Below, in pieces: positions 1 to 4,607 of a stretch of 6,483 nt of DNA. A program made the translations under genes and the position numbers. The notes under the pieces were generated by a model, which saw only the letters and a list, made by a program, of their open reading frames with translations, made no database searches and was not told the origin of the DNA. Numbering within the stretch: the stretch's first letter is position 1; the number at the start of each line of letters is the position of its first letter. The stretch is taken from NCBI GenBank assembly GCA_040757355.1, contig JBFLWY010000087.1, positions 1 to 6,483 of the forward strand. The letters are read 5' to 3'. The stretch comes from DTYU01 sp040757355 (lineage in GTDB: Bacteria; Bacillota; Desulfotomaculia; Desulfotomaculales; Ammonificaceae).

Positions 1-464
1 AGATGATCGAGGGTTCGATCAAGAAGACCGAGGTAGGCACCAGGATAGCGGAGGAGACCGCCAAGGCGCTTGAGGAGATAGTGTTGAGCGTTACCAAGGT
101 GACCGATCTTATCGGCGAGATTGCCTCTGCCTCGAAGGAGCAGGCGCTGGGTATCAACCAGATCAACCAGGGGCTCAGCCAGGTGGACCAGGTAACCCAG
201 CAGAACACCGCGAGCGCCCAGGAACTGGCGGCGACGGCGGAAGAGCTGTCCAGCCAAGCGGTGCAGCTCCAGGAGATGCTTGGAAGGTTCAGGTTGAAGG
301 CTGAAAAAACGCGAGGGCGGAGCGCGCATAAAACCGAGGTGCGCACTCGAGAACGGTCCTTGAAAACTCGAAGGACAGGCGTTTTAGAAGCGGCTGCAGC
401 CTTGTCGCCTGGGGAAGACGAAGAAACAATATTATTAGATGATGCAGATTTTGGTAAATTCTAA
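1..464 (+). CDS. Methyl-accepting chemotaxis protein, C-terminal part (5' end outside window)
   Basis: This is the C-terminal end of a chemoreceptor; the reading frame is open to the window edge, so the sensor, membrane segments and kinase-contact tip lie upstream. Counting from the ATG at 3, residues 1-95 are the descending arm of the cytoplasmic signalling coiled coil, with the family signature around SKEQALGINQINQGLSQVD (44-62) and QNTASAQELAATAEELSSQA (67-86). The latter holds the second methylation helix, with Glu pairs such as E80/E81 as likely substrates of CheR and CheB. After QEMLGRFRL comes a flexible basic, Arg/Lys-rich linker (about 100-125), then an acidic stretch ending in DDADFGKF. 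The final DFGKF fits the CheR-binding pentapeptide consensus x-[HFYW]-x-x-[HFYW]. cheR follows directly downstream. The ATG at 3 is internal, not the real start. Confidence 0.95.
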   Translation, partial: MIEGSIKKTEVGTRIAEETAKALEEIVLSVTKVTDLIGEIASASKEQALGINQINQGLSQVDQVTQQNTASAQELAATAEELSSQAVQLQEMLGRFRLKAEKTRGRSAHKTEVRTRERSLKTRRTGVLEAAAALSPGEDEETILLDDADFGKF

Positions 465-474
465 TTAAGGGTTA

Positions 475-535
475 GCCGCAGAGGCACAGGGCTGAAGGAA
501 TGAGTTGTGGGAAGCGGCCTCTGTGCCTCTGTGGT
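475..535. repeat. Imperfect palindrome between mcp and cheR, possibly a dispersed intergenic repeat
   Basis: CAGAGGCACAG at 479-489 is the exact reverse complement of CTGTGCCTCTG at 521-531. Allowing G-T wobble the stem runs from about 475-491 against 519-535, with a 27-base loop. No T-run follows it, so it is not a standard intrinsic terminator. From memory, arms reading CCGCAGAGGCACAG and CTGTGCCTCTGTGG resemble a short repeat scattered between genes in many Firmicute and deltaproteobacterial genomes; this cannot be verified here. The right arm lies inside the longest possible cheR reading frame, which argues that the frame before 565 is not translated as CheR. Confidence 0.75.
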
Positions 536-551
536 ATTCCCGGGCAGATCC

Positions 552-560
552 GGAGAGGTG
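552..560 (+). promoter_or_regulatory. Ribosome-binding site deciding the cheR start (GTG 565)
   Basis: GGAGAGGTG lies 4 bases before the GTG at 565 (the GGAG part is 9 bases away). The upstream in-frame TTG at 505 lies inside the palindromic repeat and would add 20 residues unlike the CheR N-terminus. The ATG at 563 is out of frame and stops after two codons. Confidence 0.75.
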
Positions 561-564
561 CGAT

Positions 565-1401
565 GTGGTAGAGACCGTTTTTCAGATTTCCGACCATGAA
601 TTTCAACTGATCAGTTCCTTGGTCCGTCAGCGGTTCGGCATAGACCTGGGAGAGCATAAGCGCACCTTGGTTATTGCGCGCCTGCAGAAAGTTTTGCGTG
701 AGGGCGGTTTTTCAGATTTTCGGACCTACTACGATTACGTTGTCAATGATCCCAGTGGTCAGGCGCTGCTGACCATGGTGGACCGGATCTCAACAAACCA
801 CACGTTTTTTTTCCGTGAAAAGGAACACTTCGACTTTTTCCGGACAACGGCGCTGCCGCGGATTGTTGAAATGATCAAGCGCAAAGGACAAAAAAGTCTC
901 AGAATCTGGTCCGCCGGTTGCTCGTCGGGGGAGGAGCCTTATACACTGGCGATTGTAATAAGCGACTACTTCGGTGAGAGCTTGTCCGGAATTGACGCAG
1001 GAATCCTGGCCACCGACATTTCCGTCACCGCCTTGGAAAAAGCCAAGACCGGGGTTTATACAAAGGAACAGATTGCGAGGGTACCGCCGATGTACCGGCA
1101 GCGTTACTTTATCCATTTGCAGCGAAACTCTTACGCAGTCCAGCAGTCCATTAAGGATCTGGTCCTGTTCCGGCGGCTGAACCTGATGCGCAAAGACTAC
1201 CCGTTTAAGGAACGTTTTCACGCGATATTCTGCCGCAATGTCATGATCTATTTTGACTATAAAACCAGGCAGGAACTTTTGGAGCGTTTCCACCGGTACA
1301 TGGAACCCGGCGGATACTTAGTAATTGGTCAGTCCGAATCCATTAGCCGGTCATCCACTTTGTACAGGTATATATGCCCGTCTATTTACCAGAGAGTTTG
1401 A
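565..1401 (+). CDS. cheR: Chemotaxis protein methyltransferase CheR
   Basis: CheR transfers methyl groups from S-adenosylmethionine to glutamates in the cytoplasmic helices of MCPs, resetting receptor sensitivity during adaptation. With the GTG start the protein is 278 residues, close to the family norm. Residues 8-75 form the helical N-terminal domain (ISDHEFQLISSLVRQRFGIDL). The SAM-binding domain shows TNHTFFFRE (77-85), SAGCSSGEEPYT (116-127), ATDIS (149-153, with D151 the likely ribose ligand), FCRNVMIYF (222-230) and YLVIGQSES (251-259). The inserted beta-subdomain that can contact receptor tails (about 180-202) looks about three residues shorter than in E. coli CheR as I recall that sequence. 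The gene follows an MCP gene after 100 bp and precedes cheB by 18 bp. The function is very secure; the start is less so. Confidence 0.96.
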   Translation: MVETVFQISDHEFQLISSLVRQRFGIDLGEHKRTLVIARLQKVLREGGFSDFRTYYDYVVNDPSGQALLTMVDRISTNHTFFFREKEHFDFFRTTALPRIVEMIKRKGQKSLRIWSAGCSSGEEPYTLAIVISDYFGESLSGIDAGILATDISVTALEKAKTGVYTKEQIARVPPMYRQRYFIHLQRNSYAVQQSIKDLVLFRRLNLMRKDYPFKERFHAIFCRNVMIYFDYKTRQELLERFHRYMEPGGYLVIGQSESISRSSTLYRYICPSIYQRV

Positions 1402-1419
1402 CTATTCGGGGGAGAGACT

Positions 1420-2475
1420 ATGAGAAGAATTAAAGTACTGGTCGTTGATGACTCCGCATTGGTACGGGATATTCTTGCGCAGGGACTGGCTATGGACCGG
1501 GAGATAGAGGTAGTCGGCGTAGCCGGCGACCCCTATGCGGCCCGCGACAAGATCATTAAGCTCAGGCCGGATGTGCTTACCCTCGATATAGAGATGCCGC
1601 GAATGGACGGCGTGGAATTCTTGCGCCGCTTGATGCCGCAGTACCCGCTGCCGGTGGTGGTCGTAAGCGCGCTTACGAAAAAGGGAAGCGCCCTTACGAT
1701 TGCGGCTTTTGAGGCGGGAGCAGTCGATGTTGTGACTAAACCCAGCGTGGATATCGCGCGTGGACTCAGCGCCATGCTGGGAGAGCTGCGGACCAAGGTA
1801 AAGATTGCTGCCGCGACCAACGTCAGCGCCTGGAAAGCGAACCGCCGTTCCGTTCCCGAGCCGGTTAAGATTGAGAACAAAGCGCTGGCCGAGTCAACGG
1901 ACAAAGTAATTGCTATTGGGGCTTCCACCGGCGGCACGGAGGCGATTCGCCGGATACTGCGGGTTTTCCCCGCAACCGTGCCGGGTGTGGTGGTAGTGCA
2001 GCATATGCCCGCCGGGTTCACCAGGCACTTCGCCGAGAGCCTCAACGAAGTCTGCATGATGGAGGTGAAAGAAGCACAAACCGGGGACAGGGTAATGCCG
2101 GGACGGGCATTAATCGCCCCTGGGGACCGTCATATGAAGGTGCGTCGCTCCGGCGGTATTTACCTGGTGGATTGTCAAACCGGAGAAAAGGTATGCGGTC
2201 ACTGCCCTTCCGTGGAAGTGCTGTTTCAATCGGTGGCACAGCAAGTAGGACCCAACGCGATCGGCGTGATTCTAACAGGTATGGGGAGTGACGGGGCAGA
2301 CGGGTTGCTGGCTATGCGGCGGGCCGGGGCCAGGACCATCGCTCAGGACGAAGCCACATCGGTAGTCTTTGGCATGCCGAAGGTGGCATACGAACGCGGC
2401 GGGGCGGAGTTCCTGCTGCCTTTGAACGCTATACCGAAAACGATTATTGATTTGCTCGCCGGGGAAAGAAAATGA
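1420..2475 (+). CDS. cheB: Protein-glutamate methylesterase / glutamine deamidase CheB
   Basis: CheB removes methyl groups from receptor glutamates, and in many species deamidates receptor glutamines, after activation by phosphotransfer from CheA. The 351-residue length is normal and both domains look intact. The N-terminal receiver domain (about 3-122) has the acidic pair D10/D11, phosphoacceptor D56 in TLDIEMPRMDG, the S83-A-L-T segment and K107. A polar linker (about 125-160) leads to the catalytic domain. There the triad is S169 in IGASTGG, H195 in VVQHMPAGF and D291 in LTGMGSDGADG, spaced as in the family. The ATG at 1420 is preceded by GGGGGAGAG (1408-1416). The stop overlaps the cheD start as ATGA, so the two are probably translationally coupled. 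Confidence 0.98.
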   Translation: MRRIKVLVVDDSALVRDILAQGLAMDREIEVVGVAGDPYAARDKIIKLRPDVLTLDIEMPRMDGVEFLRRLMPQYPLPVVVVSALTKKGSALTIAAFEAGAVDVVTKPSVDIARGLSAMLGELRTKVKIAAATNVSAWKANRRSVPEPVKIENKALAESTDKVIAIGASTGGTEAIRRILRVFPATVPGVVVVQHMPAGFTRHFAESLNEVCMMEVKEAQTGDRVMPGRALIAPGDRHMKVRRSGGIYLVDCQTGEKVCGHCPSVEVLFQSVAQQVGPNAIGVILTGMGSDGADGLLAMRRAGARTIAQDEATSVVFGMPKVAYERGGAEFLLPLNAIPKTIIDLLAGERK

Positions 2476-2978
2476 AATGTAATACAATTAGTCCTATCAA
2501 ACTGGTTAACGTTGGCGTTGGTGAGATCGGGGTTTCTAACTTACCTGGTCATGTGCTGAAGACATACGCACTGAGTTCCTGCGTGGCAATCGTGACTCTT
2601 GCACCGCGCCAGCGAGCGGTGGGGCTTGCACACGTAGCTCTGCCGGAGTCAGGCTTGGACCGGGAGTTGGCTTCGCAAAAGCCGGGTTATTTTGCGGATA
2701 CATGTATCCAGGCGCTTATGCAAGCAATGGCCAGGTACGGCTGCCGGCCCAAAGACTTGCTTGTCAAGCTGATAGGGGGAGCAAGTCATTTGGACCCCTA
2801 CCTGAGGTTTGACATAGGCAAACGGAACCTGCTGGCAATAAAGGAGCATCTCGCCCGGTATCAACTAGACGTTGTCGCGGAAGAGACCGGGAACGGTATA
2901 ATCAGAACTGTTACGGTAATCGTTGACACCGGAACTGTGCTTGTATCGTCTCCGGGTAAGGGGCAGTGGGAGATATAG
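2472..2978 (+). CDS. cheD: Chemoreceptor glutamine deamidase CheD
   Basis: CheD converts specific receptor glutamines to glutamates, and in Bacillus and Thermotoga it also cooperates with CheC in adaptation. The 168-residue product has the full fold: the catalytic triad appears as T31, C37 and H54. The T-to-C (6) and C-to-H (17) spacings match Thermotoga CheD as I recall it (T21, C27, H44). Other family blocks are VGLAHVALPES (50-60), ADTCIQALMQAM (76-87), VKLIGGASHL (98-107), IGKRN (115-119) and a C-terminal GNGIIRTV (140-147). The residues before the nucleophile read LSSC rather than the usual LGSC. The ATG overlaps the cheB stop, implying coupled translation. The nearest phosphatase genes are cheX-like, and no cheC is visible. 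Confidence 0.95.
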   Translation: MKCNTISPIKLVNVGVGEIGVSNLPGHVLKTYALSSCVAIVTLAPRQRAVGLAHVALPESGLDRELASQKPGYFADTCIQALMQAMARYGCRPKDLLVKLIGGASHLDPYLRFDIGKRNLLAIKEHLARYQLDVVAEETGNGIIRTVTVIVDTGTVLVSSPGKGQWEI

Positions 2979-3091
2979 TTTAGAGACAACAGTTGTGTGC
3001 TGAAGCGGAAGGAGTGAAATCAGCGGCGCTTTAAAGTGAAAGCGGTGTATTTTTTTCGGCGTGAAAGATATCACTGAGGGAGTGGATAAGA
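2979..3091 (+). other. Spacer between cheD and cheY
   Basis: This 113-bp gap is the longest break within the cheR-to-cheX block. It holds a ribosome-binding-like GGAAGGAG (3007-3014) with no ATG at a useful distance, a short hairpin followed by seven Ts (annotated separately), and the cheY ribosome-binding site GGGAG (3078-3082, 9 bases before the ATG). I see no convincing sigma-A or flagellar sigma-28 promoter. Confidence 0.6.
3027..3056 (+). terminator. Weak hairpin plus T-run, possible partial terminator or attenuator
   Basis: CGCTTT (3027-3032) pairs perfectly with AAAGCG (3039-3044) around a 6-base loop, and seven Ts follow at 3050-3056. The stem is only 6 bp with three G-C pairs, and five other bases separate it from the Ts. 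If it works at all, it would only reduce read-through from cheD into cheY. Confidence 0.3.
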
Positions 3092-3463
3092 ATGCGTAAG
3101 ATTAAGGTTTTAATAGTTGACGACTCGCCGCTGGTGCACAAGTTGATAGCCAAGGCTCTTCCCGGCGACTCTTTTGAGGTGTGCGGTTTAGCAAAAAACG
3201 GGCGGGAGGGGCTGGAGCTCTACGGTGATCTCCACCCGGACGTGGTTACTATGGACATCACCATGCCGGTTATGGACGGCCTGACCGCAGCCCAGGAGAT
3301 TCTAGCAAGAGACGGTCGGGCCAGGATTATAATGCTTACCTCCCGCGGGGACAAGGAGTCTGTCGAGAAGGCGAAGGCCCTGGGTATCGACGCCTTTATC
3401 CAAAAACCGTTTGCCCCCGATCAGTTGCTAAAAACGATTCAAAGACTAACTTTGGAGGATTAG
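3092..3463 (+). CDS. cheY: Single-domain response regulator CheY
   Basis: A stand-alone receiver domain of 123 residues with no output domain, as in CheY proteins that carry the phosphoryl signal from CheA to the flagellar switch. All receiver landmarks are present: acidic pair D10/D11 in IVDDSPLV, phosphoacceptor D55 in TMDITMPVMDG, T83 in IIMLTSRGD, and K105 in FIQKPF. F102 sits at the place of the aromatic switch residue (Tyr106 in E. coli). Translation starts at ATG 3092 behind GGGAG. The stop lies 4 bases before the first cheX-like gene, whose ribosome-binding site is within the cheY end, so kinase signal carrier and phosphatases are likely made together. A non-motor receiver role cannot be excluded from sequence alone, but the neighbours favour CheY. 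Confidence 0.93.
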   Translation: MRKIKVLIVDDSPLVHKLIAKALPGDSFEVCGLAKNGREGLELYGDLHPDVVTMDITMPVMDGLTAAQEILARDGRARIIMLTSRGDKESVEKAKALGIDAFIQKPFAPDQLLKTIQRLTLED

Positions 3464-3467
3464 AGTT

Positions 3468-3938
3468 ATGGGTCACGATAATTACATTAGTCATTTTACC
3501 GCCGCCTTTAAAGAGAACATTATAGCAATGACAGGTTTGGACTGCACGCCGGGTGAAGCAAGGCCTCAAACGAGAACATTCGCCTCGGAGGGCGTGGCGG
3601 TGCTGATCGGCGTCACCGGCACGAGACCGGGGATTATTATACTCGATACCAGCAGGGAAATCGCGCGGAGACTGTCCGAACTGATCAATCAAGAGGAGTA
3701 CTCCCTGGAAGACGAGTTTGTTTTATACACGGTTGCCGAGTTTGCGAATGTGGTTTCCGGCCACGCCATCTCGCTGATAAACGACCTTCACGCACTCCAC
3801 CTCGACCTCACGCCGCCCAGCATCTTCGTCGGTGACAAACTTAAAATTACGAGTACAAAAATACGTCCGGAGGTAGTAGAGATAAACACGCCCATTGGCA
3901 AAATGTCCCTCACAGCAGGGTTTGAGAGGGGTATGTAG
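3468..3938 (+). CDS. cheX: CheX-type CheY-P phosphatase, first copy
   Basis: A 156-residue single-domain protein of the CheC/CheX/FliY phosphatase superfamily, most like CheX; such proteins hydrolyse CheY-P and end the signal. The key helix reads VAEFANVVSGHAISLIND, giving the catalytic-type ExxN motif as E91 and N94, followed by the usual S-G-x-A. Only one ExxN helix is present, as in CheX (CheC usually has two). N-terminal YISHFTAAFKENI and the VLIGVTG...GIIILDTS strands also fit. The ATG at 3468 is preceded by GGAGG (3455-3459). Only one base separates its stop from the next gene's TTG. Sequence identity to the second copy is low but the layout is co-linear, so they look like ancient paralogues. 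Confidence 0.82.
   Translation: MGHDNYISHFTAAFKENIIAMTGLDCTPGEARPQTRTFASEGVAVLIGVTGTRPGIIILDTSREIARRLSELINQEEYSLEDEFVLYTVAEFANVVSGHAISLINDLHALHLDLTPPSIFVGDKLKITSTKIRPEVVEINTPIGKMSLTAGFERGM
3924..3931 (+). promoter_or_regulatory. Ribosome-binding site deciding the second cheX start (TTG 3940)
   Basis: GAGAGGGG ends 8 bases before the TTG at 3940, an ideal distance. The upstream in-frame ATG at 3895 would overlap the first cheX gene by 44 bases and add 15 residues that do not look like a CheX N-terminus. Confidence 0.75.
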
Positions 3939-3939
3939 C

Positions 3940-4413
3940 TTGGATGCGAAACTTTACGCCCCATTTGTCAGTGTTTTTTTTGAAGTGCTGCCCCAGTTCG
4001 GTTTCAATGAGGTAAAGCGGGGAGAACTGAAGCTCAAGGACAAACTGACGACGGCATTGGGTGTAACAGCACTGATCGGGCTTTCGAAGGATGTGCGCGG
4101 AAACGTAGGGTACAGCATGTCCCTGGATACCGCGCAGTCGGTCGCCGGAAAGATGATGGGGATGCCGCCGGTGGCGGAGTTCGACCAGATGGCTCAGAGT
4201 GCAATCGCCGAACTGGCTAATATCCTTACCTCCAGCGTGGTGATAGCTTACGAAAAACAGAACCTCATTGTTGCCATCTCTCCTCCCGCCTTAATAACCG
4301 GAGAAAACGTAACCGTGATGAGTCAGGTAAACACGCTTGCTATCCAGATCTTTACGGACGCAGGGCTGATCGAGGTTAACGCAAGCCTCGATGCTGCAGC
4401 TTCAATCTCTTAG
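3940..4413 (+). CDS. cheX: CheX-type CheY-P phosphatase, second copy
   Basis: A 157-residue protein of the CheX family, directly after the first copy and nearly the same length. With the TTG start it begins MDAKLYAPFVSVFFEVLPQFGF, a typical CheX opening. The phosphatase helix reads AIAELANILTSSVVIAYEK, placing the ExxN pair at E91 and N94, the same numbers as in the first copy. The Gly that usually follows in the helix (SG in copy one) is replaced by Ser. The strands GVTALIGLSKDVRGNVGYSM (41-60) and the C-terminal LAIQIFTD segment complete the fold. CheX works as a dimer in characterised species; two paralogues could form homodimers or a heterodimer, or act on different receivers. Which holds here cannot be read from the sequence. 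Confidence 0.85.
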   Translation: MDAKLYAPFVSVFFEVLPQFGFNEVKRGELKLKDKLTTALGVTALIGLSKDVRGNVGYSMSLDTAQSVAGKMMGMPPVAEFDQMAQSAIAELANILTSSVVIAYEKQNLIVAISPPALITGENVTVMSQVNTLAIQIFTDAGLIEVNASLDAAASIS

Positions 4414-4465
4414 TCGCATACGGTGTGACCGGCAGATCAGTGGGCGGCATCCGGTAAATCGTTAT

Positions 4466-4582
4466 GGGAGGTGAAAAATACCAAAATTAGAAATCCGTAC
4501 AGGTTGCTGTACAGCGAATGTCCCACGGCTGAGTGGGGTAAAAAAACCAAAAAGCGGCTTGCATCTCTTGGTTGTTAGTTAA
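4466..4582 (+). pseudogene. Possible small gene relic or non-AUG ORF behind an orphan ribosome-binding site
   Basis: GGGAGGTGAAAAATA (4466-4480) looks like a typical Firmicute ribosome-binding site and start with ATA in place of ATG. The ATA frame (4478-4582) stays open for 34 codons to a TAA and would encode a product starting IPKLEIRTGCCTANVPRL. A second frame from GTG 4471 encodes 35 codons to TAG 4578 and reads KNTKIRNPYRLLYSECP near its start, but its ribosome-binding site would touch the start codon. Neither product is recognised, and a chance reading frame inside a structured leader is an equally good explanation. Confidence 0.25.
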
Positions 4583-4593
4583 TACTGTCGAAC

Positions 4594-4599
4594 AGGAGG
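4594..4599 (+). promoter_or_regulatory. Ribosome-binding site of the second mcp (GTG 4608)
   Basis: AGGAGG, a perfect anti-16S match, ends 8 bases before the GTG at 4608. Later in-frame starts (GTG 4620, ATG 4626) are farther from it and would remove only 4-6 residues before the first membrane segment. Confidence 0.85.
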
Positions 4600-4607
4600 C
4601 GAAAAAG

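Larger units (their letters stand above)
4414..4607 (+). other. Leader region of the second mcp with several hairpins
   Basis: This 194-bp gap separates cheX from the downstream MCP gene. It contains a ribosome-binding-like sequence with no ATG (4466-4473) opening onto short frames of about 35 codons, and three hairpins: 4497-4502/4507-4512 (GTACAG/CTGTAC, 4-base loop), 4519-4526/4533-4540 (8 bp with two wobbles, 6-base loop) and 4545-4550/4568-4573 (AACCAA/TTGGTT, 17-base loop). No riboswitch class I know fits, and no clear promoter is visible. Confidence 0.5.

Noticed and set aside
475..535. Intrinsic terminator after the upstream mcp
   Set aside because: The stem is long but is followed by ATTCCCGGG rather than a T-run, and the loop is large.
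505..564. N-terminal extension of cheR from TTG 505
   Set aside because: It runs through the palindromic repeat, has no ribosome-binding site at a good distance, and encodes residues unlike any CheR N-terminus I know; GTG 565 with GGAGAGGTG is better.
577..719. 13-base direct repeat GTTTTTCAGATTT at 577-589 and 707-719 inside cheR
   Set aside because: The copies are read in different frames, encode unrelated residues, and have no further copies; probably chance.
4539..4587. Sigma-28 (TAAA-N15-GCCGATAA) or sigma-A promoter before the second mcp
   Set aside because: TAAA sequences at 4455 and 4539 have no GCCGATAA-like partner; TTGCAT at 4559 has no acceptable -10, and the start point would fall on the ribosome-binding site.
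4414..4607. c-di-GMP riboswitch (class I or II) or cobalamin riboswitch upstream of the mcp
   Set aside because: The conserved GGGCAAACC / ACGCAAAGCC blocks of class I, the core of class II, and the spacing of the cobalamin core are absent; only loose short resemblances such as GGTGAAAA exist.
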